From NCBI RefSeq assembly GCF_030247185.1, contig NC_080572.1, positions 124,000,928 to 124,064,927 on the forward strand: a stretch of 64,000 nt of DNA, in the 5' to 3' direction. The stretch comes from Malaya genurostris. Its lineage: Eukaryota; Arthropoda; Insecta; Diptera; Culicidae. A model generated the notes under the pieces. It was not told the origin of the DNA. It was given only the letters and a program-made list of their open reading frames with translations, and made no database searches. Position numbers and translations under genes: made by a program. Positions within the stretch are counted from its first letter, which is position 1. Each line of letters opens with the position of its first letter. Positions 1 to 10,776 of this stretch are shown here, piece by piece.

Positions 1-70
1 AATAGGAATAGGAATAGGAATAGGAATAGGAATAGGAATAGGAATAGGAATAGGAATAGGAATAGGAATA
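1..70. repeat. (GGAATA)n microsatellite, left part
   Basis: Perfect hexamer array running from the window edge to the BEL/Pao LTR. The same array resumes right after the other LTR at 6765, so the retroelement sits inside one original array. Its full left extent is outside the window. Confidence 0.95.
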
Positions 71-469
71 TGACGACGATCAGTGAGAGCAGCGATAACA
101 GGAACAGCTGGAGCGGACTTCGTGACGTACGAGATGTACGTGGTGGATTTCGGCGCCGTGAAAAAGTTGTACTGGGTTTCAATTCACAACACTTTTACTC
201 TACGTTAATCTTAACTTTTCTAAACTTTACATAATAAAATATATAACTGACACTGACGTCTAGCAACACAGTCGGACTAAGACAAAACCTATCTCTTTTG
301 CTGCACAGTCCCTTTTATAGTTGCTCAATCGGAAACAAGTAGTCCCGGAAACAACATTCAATCCAAAATTGCGTATCGACGATACTGGATCGATGAAAGA
401 CTCGTTTATTCGCGAGTCGAAGCTGCGATGACATCTAGAAGGCGCTAGTTTCTTCTTCGTTTACGAACA
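71..469 (-). repeat. BEL/Pao 3' LTR
   Basis: 399 bp, TG...CA on either strand. Matches 6366-6764 at all but one position. It is the 3' LTR because the coding strand is minus. Confidence 0.93.
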
Positions 470-691
470 TCCTGACCCCTTCAGAAATCACATTTTGAAC
501 ATACCGAACCTCATCGTACCGATAGTCGACTAAACAGCTGGGTTGTCCCTCGATTTGATATCGATGATCATCTGACGTTGTGATGTTTACATTCGACTGT
601 CAATGGCTGCTGGGAATCCGATTGTTGCTGCTGGTGATAATCGTGACAATATCTGGCAAATAAAAAAGACCCGGTAGCGGGTTCAAAGAAA
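470..691 (-). other. BEL/Pao 3' untranslated region with polypurine tract
   Basis: Non-coding segment between the pol stop (692-694) and the 3' LTR. On the minus strand a purine-rich stretch (about 470-485, containing GAAGGGG and AGGA) abuts the LTR, where a plus-strand primer is expected. No further ORF is seen. Confidence 0.6.
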
Positions 692-2545
692 TTAAGAAGT
701 ATTGGACAGGTGCTCACCGTGTCCCTTTTTAACAGGGCGTTGTATGTTTATTTTAGGTACGTTCTCAGCTGCGGCAAAGTCATCCGATGACACGACAGGG
801 AGTAAACAAAGTTTTGCTACTGGCCGGGTGAATTTTCCTTGTGGCGTTCGAAGAGTGACCACTCTGGTTATACCATCAGGACCAGGATGCAGTTCAATTA
901 TCCTTGCAGTAGGCCATCGCATGGGAGCTAAATTGTCTTCTTTGATGACCACTAACTGGTTTTCCGAAAGCTGCACTGGTGGTTTACACCACTTGGTTCT
1001 TGCTTGAAGGGTTGAAAGATATTCAATGTGCCATCGTTTCCAGATATCTTGCAGTATTTTTTGTGTCTGCTGCCACTGGCGTAAGCGGTTCAATGGTACT
1101 GCAGAGAAGTCATAATCAGGAACTGATTTTAGTGCTGACCCCGTCAAGAAATGCCCTGGTGTTAACGGGTTGTTGTCTGATGGGTCATCAGTAAGAGAGA
1201 CGATTGGTCTCGAGTTCAGACAGGATTCTATTTGTGTCAACAATGTTTCCATGTCGTCGTGAGCCAGTATGTGGTTTCCTAAAACTCGGATGAAGTGTTT
1301 CTGTGCCGATTGTATAGCGGCCTCCTACAAGCCACCGAAGTGTGACGCCTTAGGTGGATTGAAGTGCCACTTGATACCGTTTTCGTTGCACTCCTCGGCG
1401 ATGGCCTGTTGATGATGTTTGCTACGGATAAGTGACTTAAGTTCGTTAGCAGCGCCAACGAAATTTCTTCCGTTGTCGCTAAATATGTTTGAACACAGTC
1501 CTCTGCGTGCAACAAATCGTCTCAATGCCTGTATAAACTTCGCAGTGCTGAGGTCTGCTACTAATTCCAGGTGTACTGCCTTTGTGCAAAAACATACAAA
1601 GACCGCTACATAAGCCTTTCGTGGGCCGGCTCGTCGATTAGTTGATTTCAGTAGTATTGGACCCCAATAGTCAACACCAGTTGTTGAGAAAGGTCTATTG
1701 GCAATGACACGTGAGGAAGGTAACTCTGCCATGAACTGTTCGAGGAGCTTTGGGCGAGCTCTGACGCAAACGATACAATTGTGAACGATTGTACGGGCTA
1801 AGTTTCTGCCACCTATGATCCAATATCGTAGACGAAGGGTACTAAGAAGCAACTGAGGGGCAGCATGAAGATGTTTTTCGTGGTAGCTTCTCACTAACAG
1901 GCTAGATAAAGCATGGGAGGATGGCAAGATGATTTGATGTTTCGCGTCGTAGGATTGATGAGATTGATTTAGTCTTCCTCCAATTCGTATCAGGCCTTCA
2001 GGCGATAACATCGGATGAAACCATTTGATTCGAGATTTCGCAGAGACAGGCTTCATTTGCTCGAGCGATTTCCATTCGTCTACAAATGTTTGCTTCTGGA
2101 CGAGTTTTATCAATCTGGTTTCCGCTTCTCTTGCTTCGTCTACAGATATGCCAATGAAATTCGAATGAGCCGTTGTGTTATGCTGACAGTTTCGAGCAAA
2201 TCTGAGACAAAATGCAATTACCCTCAACATACGCTGGTAATTTGAAAATTTGCCGACTAGTTCATCGATGAATGATGACTCGCTTGCCATTGGTGTTGCC
2301 GCACAATTGACCCTTCGTGATTCACGTAATACATCAGGGTTTTCGATGACAAATGAAGTTTGCGCGGGCCAATCGGTTTCTTTGCGAAGCAGCCATGTAG
2401 GTCCATGCCACCAAAGGTCACATTGTAGCAGCATATCTGCGGACATGCCTCGTGAAATGTTGCGAAGCAGCCATGTAGGTCCATGCCACCAAAGGTCACA
2501 TTGTAGCAGCATATCTGCGGACATGCCTCGTGAAATGTGGGTCTG
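692..2545 (-). pseudogene. BEL/Pao pol, end of RNase H region and integrase (broken by a stop)
   Basis: Integrase half of the polyprotein: it would insert the cDNA into host DNA. The reading frame runs from about 2545 down to 1325, then continues in the same frame from 1324 to 692 after a TAG stop at 1325-1327. The stop falls just after HFGGL, where BEL/Pao integrases normally have a tryptophan codon, so a nonsense change is likely. Visible parts are a zinc-binding N-terminal region with CIVCVRARP, a core with TGVDYWGP (first Asp) and IFSDNGRNFVGA (second Asp), and a C-terminal region with VVIKEDNLAPMRWP, typical of the BEL/Pao integrase tail. The start of this frame carries a 78-bp tandem duplication. 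It is joined to the RT segment only across a frameshift. Confidence 0.88.
2382..2537. repeat. 78-bp tandem duplication inside BEL/Pao pol
   Basis: Two adjacent identical copies, 2382-2459 and 2460-2537. The unit is 26 codons, so it keeps the integrase frame and repeats a segment containing LLQCDLWWHGPTWL, which is normally present once in this family between RNase H and integrase. Confidence 0.92.
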
Positions 2546-4394
2546 CGGGATTTTCCTTCCCTGCTACGTGTCGCCAGGTACAATTGGAAGTCGTTTGTTG
2601 GATTTTGGACACTCGATTAGCTACAAAAGTGGTCCACGTTGCGGGTGGTGATTTAAGCCAACAAAGTACTGTCGTGGAATCTACCCAGAAATGGGTTTGA
2701 ATAGGAAGCTGTAATGACGAGTTAACCTTTTCATACAGCTGAGTCGCTAGTAATGCTCCGCACAGTTCGAGCCGAGGAATAGTTTGCTGTTTTAGTGGAG
2801 CTATCTTGGATTTTGTTGTTAGCAATGCCACCTTGACTGCGTTTTCTTTGTTGGTAGAGCGCACATAAACGCATGCTCCATAAGCATGCTCCGATGCATC
2901 ACTGAAGAAATGTAGTTGTATTGTAGTTGGATTTGCACACAACACACAGCGCTCGATGTACAGTTCGTTTAAGCGAGGCAGCTGAGAATGATAGTTGGTC
3001 CAACGTTCAATCACCGAAGTCGGAAGCACTTGATCCCAACCCCAAAGACTTCCGTCATCGTTTTTCATCATCCATAGAGATTGCATGAAAAGTTTCGCTA
3101 TTGTGACGACCGGACCTAGTAAACCGAGGGGATCGAAGAGTTGAGCGACTTGAGATAGTGCAACACGTTTGGTTAGTGGGGTAGGCGGCATCGCTAGATT
3201 GATTCGGTACCGCAGAACGTCTGATGCTGGTTCCCAGTGAATGCCAAGTGTTTTGATACACTGATTGAAATTTAGGTCGACGGATGCTTGCAATGCACGA
3301 TTTTCTTCGGGGATTCCTTCCAGAACAGTTTCTTCATTGGAAGCCCATTTACGTAGCTCGAAACCGCCTTTGGCTAATAAACCTTCCAGTTGCCTTTGCA
3401 ACGTTTTCGCGTCATCGATATTCGACGCGCCTGTGAATAAATCGTCGACATAAAAATCCTTACCAAGCGTTTCAGCGGCTTCGGGAAAGTTGGTTCTTTC
3501 GTCAATGGCCAATTGTTTTAACACTCGTGTGGCTAAGAACGGCGCACACGCAGTACCGTACGTAACGGTTTTCAGTTCGAAGGTGTTGAGAGGAGCGTCG
3601 CTGGAATCTCTCCAAATGATACGTTGAAGTGGGGTATCCCTTTCATGAAGTAATATCTGCCGATACATTTGCTTAATGTCTGCGATAAGCATCACAGGAT
3701 GTTTGCGAGAGCGCAAAATAATTGACCTCAAATCCTCCTGCACGATAGGGCCTACCAAAAGAGCGTCGTTCAAGGACGGCCCGTTAGCTGATTTGCACGA
3801 GGCATCAAACACGACTCGTACTTTTGTTGTTGAACTACTATCCCGAACAACAGCGTGGTGGGGTAGATGAAAACATGGCACGGTTATCTCATGTGGATTT
3901 ACAACGCGTTGCATGTGATGAAGAGCATAATACTCATCCAAAAAACACTTGTGCTGTTCACCCAACTCTCTATCCAAGTTTAATTGTCGCTCCAATGCAT
4001 AGAAGCGTCTGATAGCCGTATTACGATTATCACTCAAGTTGGCTAAAATGTTCTGTTTGATAGGAAGTCTTACGATGTACCGCCCTTCAGACGTACGAGC
4101 CACGGTTTGGCGAAAATGTTCCTCGCAAGCAGCTTCTTCTGCAGAATAGCATGGTGATTTGTAATCTTCTTCTAATGCCCAAAATTTTTCCATTAGATTA
4201 TGTAAATCGACATTGGTTGCAACATTAGCAATGACTGGAGTAATACGCTGACAGGTTGTAGTCCTTCCTGATACTACCCAACCTAGCTCGGAGTTTATAA
4301 GAACAGGCATACCGTTGCCTAGCGAAATTTGTCCTGTTACTTTAAATAAATCGAAGAAGACTTCGGCACCTAAGATTAGATCGACAGGGTTAGA
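2496..4394 (-). pseudogene. BEL/Pao pol, reverse transcriptase and RNase H
   Basis: Copies element RNA into DNA. The open frame runs from about 4394 down to a stop at 2496. It starts beside GAEVF and LGWVVSG, normal just after the BEL/Pao protease. RT landmarks are VVFDASCKS, the LIADIKQMYRQ block and the catalytic YVDD at 3441-3452. An RNase H-like region follows, with FFSDASEHAYGACVY and WVDSTTVL. Near 2540, right after GKENPAD, the frame is lost: the following family-typical sequence lies in another frame, consistent with a single-base insertion. At its upstream end the frame is also out of register with gag-protease. These two breaks make it non-functional as assembled. Confidence 0.9.
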
Positions 4395-4395
4395 T

Positions 4396-6078
4396 CTACA
4401 AAAAATTAGGATCAGCCAGCTGTATGTCCGGAGGAAATTGCCACGACGTACTGTCTACCGAAACGGTTGGCAGGTCTACAGTTAGTTTAGGTAAGACTAG
4501 AAGCTCTACGTTGGCACTATAGTCGCTAATGCGTGATCGTATAGTAGTTAAAAATTTCTGACGAACATTGGTAGACGACTGACCGATTCCTGCGACCGGA
4601 ACGAATGTCCGTTTGCGCTGCACTCGAAGTGATTGAACAAGACGATCAGTTACAAAGCAGCATTCGCTGCCAGAATCCAATAATGCTCTAGCAGGATGAC
4701 GATTGCCCTTTTCATCAACTAAAATGACAACTGCAGTGGCTAAAATTACACAATGGCTCTTGTGACTTGACGAAGCGTGGCTCACTAAGTCGGTGAGCGT
4801 GGCAGACACTGACGGTAATCTTGATTGCTCGGTTGCTTGAGAAAAAGTAGCTTGGGACGTAGGTGAGTTCGATAACTTCTGCTCGCACGCGACACTTGAG
4901 CACAGTTGAGTGTGATGATGACCTTGGCATTTACGACATGTGCTGGATGATGAACATTCCTTGACCATATGACCCCGACGTAAGCAGTTGCGGCATAACT
5001 GAAGACGACGTACTTCCTTTTCCTTGTCCTCCAAGCGTAGTTTTGAGAATTTGGAGCACTGATATATAGCATGATTTTCGTTGCACATGATACATTTCCG
5101 AGAATTAAAATAATTTGCTCCATGACTGGCTACAGGGCGAATGTTTCCCTTTTTCACATTGGAAGCTAATACAATGTCAGCGGAATTAGATTGCATATTT
5201 TGGAGCACAGTCACGCGACGTTGAATGAAGGCTGTAAGATCAGGAAAAGAAATTGCGTCTCTGGTCCATGCATATTCTTCCCAATCTCTCCGCGTCGTTG
5301 GGTCTAATCGAATACTTAACATTCGAATAAGTAAAATGTCCCAACACTGTGTTTGCTCGCCGAGCTGTTGTAGCACTCTAACGTTTGCCTCAAATTTTTC
5401 CACCAGCGAATGCAGTTCCGATGCGGATTCACGTTTAATAGTTGAGAACTCGAAAAGAGCATCCACATAAGTATGCTTTAACCTTGCAGGATTCTGATAG
5501 TGATCTTCCAGTAGGTTCCAAGCGACTACATAATTGTTGGCACTAATGGGGATGGTTTGGATCAATTTTAATGCGTCCCCAGATAGCGAAGAGCGTAAGT
5601 AGTAGAATTTCTGAATGTTGGAAAGTTCGGCGGATGAATGAACCAGCGACAGATACAAATCGTGAAAATTTAGCCAGTTATCTAGATTCCCGCTGAACAC
5701 TGGGAGTTTGACATCGGGCAAGCGCACGTGCGAAGCCGATGGAGGGAAATGACCAGCATAAGGAGAACCAGAAGCGCACGGTGTAACAGGCGTTTTATTA
5801 AGGGTTAGTAAAAAACCCTTCACTTTATAATAAGCAGATTCAAAGCTGGATCGATGTTTGAATTGTTGCTCGATGCCGGTTTCGTCGAGTGATTCGAGTT
5901 CTGCCTGCACTTTATTGAAATCGGACCAGAGCGATGCAAGGTGCTCTAGTCTCACCTGTACTTGACAAGCATCAGTATCATCCTCATAATTGTCGACAAA
6001 CGCCTTGATGAGGTCGAAAGACGTTTGGATGCTGCGCTGTCGCAGCTTCAAAGACTTTATTCGTCGTTCCGTCGCCAT
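4396..6078 (-). pseudogene. BEL/Pao gag with aspartic protease
   Basis: Gag forms the particle and the protease cuts the polyprotein. I start it at the ATG at 6078 (MATERRIKSL), since that matches how BEL/Pao gags begin; the frame is open upstream to 6126. About 560 residues. The N-terminal half is a capsid-type domain (LPDVKLPVFSGNLDNWLNF, common to this group). Near residues 328-385 there are cysteine-histidine knuckles (CIMCNENHAIYQC, CRNCLRRGHMVKEC, CRKCQGHHHTQLC). Near residue 466 the protease active site reads LLDSGSE. The frame stops at 4396 next to a T-run, and family-typical sequence resumes in another frame, so a one-base homopolymer insertion probably separates protease from RT. 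Confidence 0.88.
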
Positions 6079-6339
6079 ATAGAACAGGAACTGCAAACGG
6101 AAGACCGCGTAGATCGAACGGGACAAGAAAACGTTAATGGAATGCTAATTACCTTCTGAAGGCAAATATGTGCCTTGTATAAATTTGTCCTCAAGTATCG
6201 TTGATCGAACGCTCACAACTCTAGTTGATTCCAGTCCGAAACTCCGGCTTCACGAGGTGGTGACCGTAAGATGGTGGGTAAGATGGTGTCACAGATGTAA
6301 CAGCTAGCACGTTGGCGTCAGCGGACAAGTGGAGTCTCG

Positions 6340-6365
6340 ACACTTATCCGGTTCGAAGGACCAGA
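6340..6365 (-). promoter_or_regulatory. BEL/Pao primer-binding region
   Basis: Directly inside the 5' LTR. On the minus strand it reads TCTGGTCCTTCGAACCGGAT. The TGG start and the TTCGA core suggest complementarity to a tRNA 3' portion, but I cannot assign the tRNA. Confidence 0.55.
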
Positions 6366-6764
6366 TGACGACGATCAGTGAGAGCAGCGATAACAGGAAC
6401 AGCTGGAGCGGACTTCGTGACGTACGAGATGTACGTGGTGGATTTCGGCGCCGTGAAAAAGTTGTACTGGGTTTCAATTCACAACACTTTTACTCTACGT
6501 TAATCTTAACTTTTCTAAACTTTACATAATAAAATATATAACTGACACTGACGTCTAGCAACACAGTCGGACTAAGACAAAACCTATCTCTTTTGCTGCA
6601 CAGTCCCTTTTATAGTTGCTCAATCGGAAACAAGTAGTCCCGGAAACAACATTCAATCCAAAATTGCGTATCGACGAAACTGGATCGATGAAAGACTCGT
6701 TTATTCGCGAGTCGAAGCTGCGATGACATCTAGAAGGCGCTAGTTTCTTCTTCGTTTACGAACA
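6366..6764 (-). repeat. BEL/Pao 5' LTR
   Basis: 399 bp, nearly identical to 71-469. It would hold the promoter for the minus-strand element. Outside it the GGAATA array resumes. Confidence 0.93.
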
Positions 6765-6927
6765 GAATAGGAATAGGAATAGGAATAGGAATAGGAATAG
6801 GAATAGGAATAGGAATAGGAATAGGAATAGGAATAGGAATAGGAATAGGAATAGGAATAGGAATAGGAATAGGAATAGGAATAGGAATAGGAATAAGAAT
6901 AGCAATAGCAATAGGAATGGAATAGGA
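6765..6927. repeat. (GGAATA)n microsatellite, right part
   Basis: Continuation of the array at 1-70. It degrades toward its right end (AAGAAT, AGCAAT and GGAATGG variants after about 6890). Long Ile-Pro and Ser-Tyr repeat ORFs on the minus strand here are only the array read as codons. Confidence 0.95.
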
Positions 6928-7291
6928 ATAAGAGTTTAACATAATCATCAAATAGATAGACCACCAACGCCATCTGGAAGACTCATGCAATATTCAATTC
7001 ATCGACCACTGCCGATCGCCAGCTGAAAACTGGATTTCCGAGAACCCGAAATGACATAATCTAATGATACTATTCTAGTTTTAAGCTAGTCGTTAATTAA
7101 GATTATAAAATACCCACGGCATCTTAGAGCTTGAACAGTGTGCCTAAAATTATATTATATTATTGAAATAGATAGACCAATTGGCATCGTTTTGTAGAGT
7201 ATAGAAACCGTTACACGTAATTCGTCAATCTTCTTGGAAACAAACTACGAACACGTAAATTATAAATACGAAATATAAAAAACAAACAAGA
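6928..7291. other. Anonymous non-coding stretch
   Basis: AT-rich spacer between two simple-sequence arrays. No gene or element recognised. Confidence 0.5.
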
Positions 7292-7612
7292 TACAGAATA
7301 CAGATTACAGAATACAGAATACAGAATACAGAATACAGAATACAGAATACAGAATACAGAATACAGAATACAGAATACAGAATACAGAATACAGAATACA
7401 GAATACAGAATACAGAATACAGAATACAGAATACAGAATACAGAATACAGAATACAGAATACAGAATACAGAATACAGAATACAGAATACAGAATACAGA
7501 ATACAGAATACAGAATACAGAATACAGAATACAGAATACAGAATACAGAATACAGAATACAGAATACAGAATACAGAATACAGAATACAGAATACAGAAT
7601 ACAGAATACAAA
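7292..7612. repeat. (ACAGAAT)n 7-bp satellite
   Basis: About 45 copies of a 7-mer, almost perfect apart from variants at each end. Because 7 is not a multiple of 3, each frame cycles through a 7-residue repeat, which creates long artefactual ORFs (Cys-Ile-Leu-Tyr-Ser-Val-Phe on the minus strand). Confidence 0.96.
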
Positions 7613-7618
7613 ATTGCT

Positions 7619-7812
7619 TGGGTTGGTGGTTCAATGCATAGGGCCGGGTTCAAGGCATAGGGCGCAGTTGTCATATGTTCGAGCCACGACCTGGGAGGAT
7701 TCTTAGAGTCAGTAGGACCGTAGTACCATCCATGTAATGATCGGCTGCGAAGTCTGTTGAAACAGAAAGGCCAAATTCAACAAAAAGGAATGTCATACCT
7801 AGACTTAGACTT
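7619..7812 (+). mobile_element. tRNA-derived SINE, copy 1
   Basis: Starts GGGTTGGTGGTTCAATGC, close to the head of three other copies in the window (18905-19097, 52300-52492, 57650-57849). A TGTTCGAGCC segment at about 7677 resembles a pol III B box. The conserved tail is AAAGGCCAAATTC...AAAAGGAATGT followed by GACTT-rich sequence. A family such as Feilai of Aedes is possible but not verified. Confidence 0.8.
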
Positions 7813-8269
7813 TTTGACGTAACCGATAAAGTGCATAGCTCAATGATGGCTCTTTGAATTTAGATAATTTTAGGCTCGTAATGAAGTTACAATGTGATCT
7901 CGGATCAAGGCTCAATGATTTCAATATACTTGCGTAGTTAATGATATGATTCAAATGTATTATTACTGATACATTCGAATTGAGAATGTTACCGAAGGTT
8001 CTTCGGAATCACTCGAATCAACTTGAAACAGTTGGAACCAGTAAAACTCAGTCTAACCCAACATTAAATCGTTAAAAATGGCATTTTCCCTCATTTGACA
8101 AACTACATCTTTATGTATTGCAACATGGATGGGATTATCACCCATAAAATTCAACTTTTTGTGGGTGAAAAAAACTGCAAACTCAATAGTATGTTTTTAT
8201 AGAAGAATGTGTAAAGATGAGATAATTTTGAAAAAAAGAATAAATTCCTCTATTCTATAGGACTGGCAA
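7813..8269. other. Anonymous AT-rich stretch
   Basis: No ORF, terminal repeat or recognisable element. Confidence 0.4.
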
Positions 8270-8790
8270 ATTGACAACTAAACAAGCTTACATTGGATAT
8301 TTCGTTTCCCGGAATCCGGTTCCGGAACTACCAAATGCAAATTAAATTTACGCTTGACGTAAATTCTAGCATGCTGTAGTTTCTTCGGTTATGGCACATT
8401 ATTACATCTATAAACATATAAAATTAATTTTTGTGTCTATGTCGATGTAAATAAAAATATGGTTTATCTTTACATTTTTGAACTATAATTTTAAGTGAAT
8501 TACTACGCTTCTTTTATATGCATCTATAAAGACGTAAATCAGCAGGATTTTTTCTAAGTATGTGGTCACAAACCTCCAAAACGAAACTCACTCACTTTTC
8601 TTTAAGGTTTAGCCGATATTCTCGAACTTAGATTCATGTACGTAAGTTATGTAAGTTGTAAGCCATATGTATCGACTTCGGCCGTACCGATCCCCGCAAC
8701 CCGGTTCCGGAAGTACCGAAAATAAAAATCAAACTCTGTAAATTGGAACTCACTCACTATTCTCTGAGATGGTTCAACTGATTTTCACAC
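8270..8790. repeat. Degenerate dispersed repeat, cluster 1
   Basis: Contains loosely repeated phrases such as GGAATCCGGTTCCGGAACTACC (about 8310-8331), CCCGGTTCCGGAAGTACCG (about 8700), GAACTCACTCACTATTCTCTGAGATGGTTCAACTGATTTTC (about 8745-8785). The same phrases recur near 18.4-18.9, 31.6-32.5 and 53.15-53.3 kb. Confidence 0.6.
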
Positions 8791-8899
8791 ACAAAAGGCC
8801 AATTTTAGCTCAAAACTAAAGGGTGTTCTTTCAAGAGCTTGCTGATTTCAAATTTAAACAAAACACGTGCCAAGTTATGAAATAGCCAATTTGTTTTTA

Positions 8900-9500
8900 A
8901 TTGGTAGATAATTTCTTGGCATTTAATAGTTAAATATGATTTCGAGCATATGGCCGACACGACTATTTTTCACAAAGGTCATTCTAGAGGTCCAATTTTC
9001 GATCACTTTTTCAAGCATTTGCAAAGCATCAATAGTTGCTGGTTTATCCACATAAACCAATGACTTCACGTCTCCCTACAAAAAATAATCGAGTTGCATA
9101 AAATCATAATAATGTTGTCCTTGAATTGTACTTTCAATAAGTCGATTGTTTCGGCCGCAATTTGACAAGTGGCACATTCCTGTTGAAACCACATTTCATT
9201 CACATACATATCTTGAAGATTGGCAACAAAAATTAATTGATCATGGTTTTGTATCGATTTCCGTACACGGTAACGCGTCGTCCTTCCTCATTTTTAAAGA
9301 AATAAAGACTGATGTTTTAACCAGCTCACAGACCGCACGTGTGGATTATCTTAGCTCCAAATATGGCAGTTTTTCTTGTTGACTTATCCATTCAGCCAAA
9401 AATGGGCGTCATCACAGAAGAGAATTTTGCGCTATAAACAGTATTAATGAAACACTGATTTTGAAAATAAATTTCTCCGATTCGGAAGCGTTGTTCTGAA
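8900..9500 (-). pseudogene. Tc1/mariner-superfamily (DDE_3-type) transposase relic
   Basis: Read on the minus strand in shifting frames, the segment gives NEMWFQQECATCQ (catalytic-core region, normally Q-D/E-x-A-x-C), TIDLLK, KSLVYVDKPATIDAL and VIENWTSRM. These occur in this order in insect DDE_3 transposases. Several stops and frameshifts show it is dead. A related relic lies at 29760-30240 on the other strand. No terminal repeats identified. Confidence 0.7.
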
Positions 9501-9852
9501 GTTAACATATTCATGATGATTCGTAAAACAATACTGAGTAGAGACGTCACTTTACACTGTCAAAAAAACCGTCAGACAATAGAGTAAACCCTATTGAAAA
9601 AAAAAACCTCCTGAAAACACCCGCCATTTCGATTGTTAGACTATGCTATTTTCCCCCCGAACAAACTTTCCTGTTTCGGTAGCGGTTTTTGTTTTCAAAA
9701 ATACCATCACGATATTTCTGAAATCCATAATAACATCACTAGATTTTTTCGTAACTTAGTTGGTACAACTTATTCTTTGTTCATTTTTATAGACTGCCAT
9801 TTTTGATTTCAAAGCAAACGAACTGCCGGTCAAAACAAACAACAATGTTATA
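9501..9852. other. Anonymous non-coding stretch
   Basis: Nothing recognised. It ends with TTATA before the terminal repeat of the next element. Confidence 0.4.
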
Positions 9853-10776
9853 GGGGAAGATGTTCTGTTACCGGCACCCACCGTAACTTTTGACAGAAAG
9901 CAGATAGTGTCATTTCGACAAATGTCATGTGTGTGTAATAGTAGCACGTTCTTATTGTGCCGAGTACCGAAGCATACAGACGCTTGTACTTTTTGCTGCG
10001 TTCAAAAAAATTCTAATTGCGCGAAAATCAACACAAAAAATTTTTTCCGATTTTTTTAATAGTATCATAAATTCAAGAGTATCAATCGGAAAGGTGAGTG
10101 GATTCAATATTTATGACGTGAAATCGATCTATTTCATGATTTAATACCGGATGCTATCAAAATTTTCGCAATCAAAGATTTGTTTTGTCATTTTCTAAAT
10201 GTCTACCGATTTCGGTTACCGGCACCCCAAGGTGTTCGGTTACCGGCCCTCCATTTTTTTCGACAAATCGTGAAAAATTGTCAGTGATATGCAGGCTGCT
10301 GTCGAGACAAAGCAAGTCAAAGTTTTGGTCAAACACCTAGCTGCTCATACAGCAGATGGACCCGTTAAGGAAAAACGTGGAAGACCGGCCAAATCAACAC
10401 CAAAGCTCCACCTTACAAATCATCGACCAAGAGAGCCAACGCGAAGTCACCATCGGACATTGAAAACTTTTGTCCAAAACGCTTCTAAAAAGAAAAAAAT
10501 CTGTTTTTTCTTTGAATAACTGCAGTCTTTACTTATATTTTTTTTATTTTTAGTGAAATTTCTTGGGGTGCCTATAACCGAACACCTTTTTTGAAATGGC
10601 CAAAATTTATCACTTTACTAAATTGATAATAATTTTTTATCGACCAAATGAATCAACTCAGTTCCTTAATCAGTTGTTAGCTAGGGTCCATTGATGTATA
10701 GATGTCCGCATAATGTGCACTAAATCAGAAGTTATGAGCTTAAAATAAAAGGGTGCCGGTAACCGAACACTCTCCC
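9853..10776. mobile_element. Inverted-repeat DNA transposon of unknown family with CGGTTACCGGCACCC motifs
   Basis: The left end AGGGGAAGATGTTCTGTTACCGGCACCC and the right end, read in reverse complement as AGGGAGAGTGTTCGGTTACCGGCACCC, form imperfect terminal inverted repeats of about 28 bp. The motif recurs inside: two tandem copies near 10212-10250 and an inverted, weaker copy near 10563-10590. About 0.92 kb in all. It contains one small ORF with an AT-hook (10289-10519). No clear target duplication. It may be an internally deleted derivative of a larger transposon. Confidence 0.7.
10289..10519 (+). CDS. Small ORF with AT-hook, inside inverted-repeat element
   Basis: 76 codons. Lysine-rich, with KEKRGRPAKS at about residues 28-38; GRP flanked by basic residues is the AT-hook minor-groove DNA-binding motif. 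The C-terminus is NASKKKKICFFFE. No other domain recognised. It follows the internal pair of CGGTTACCGG motifs by about 40 bp. It may be the tail of a lost transposase or a non-functional remnant. I do not recognise the family. Confidence 0.35.
   Translation: MQAAVETKQVKVLVKHLAAHTADGPVKEKRGRPAKSTPKLHLTNHRPREPTRSHHRTLKTFVQNASKKKKICFFFE

Larger units (their letters stand above)
71..6764 (-). mobile_element. BEL/Pao LTR retrotransposon, full-length but defective
   Basis: Two 399-bp direct repeats (71-469 and 6366-6764) flank a gag-protease-RT-RNase H-integrase coding region read on the minus strand. The LTRs begin TG and end CA and differ by a single base that I can see (383 versus 6678). Flanks on both sides read GAATA, fitting a 5-bp target duplication, although the target is itself a GGAATA array so this cannot be proved. 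Domain order and the RT, RNase H and integrase sequence style are those of BEL/Pao, the insect group that includes roo and BEL. Coding capacity is broken by a frameshift near 4400, a frameshift near 2540 and a stop at 1325-1327, so it should not be autonomous unless these are assembly errors. Confidence 0.93.

Noticed and set aside
6730..6990. Ile-Pro and Ser-Tyr repeat ORFs on the minus strand
   Set aside because: They are the GGAATA hexamer array translated; no start context or non-repeat domain.
7292..7612. CRISPR-like array
   Set aside because: Units are 7 bp without spacers and the genome is eukaryotic.
7225..7674. 149-codon Cys-Ile-Leu-Tyr-Ser-Val-Phe repeat ORF
   Set aside because: It is the 7-bp satellite read as codons; absence of stops follows from the unit sequence.
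9146..9382. Plus-strand ORF of 78 codons
   Set aside because: Shadow of the minus-strand transposase relic, which explains the sequence better.
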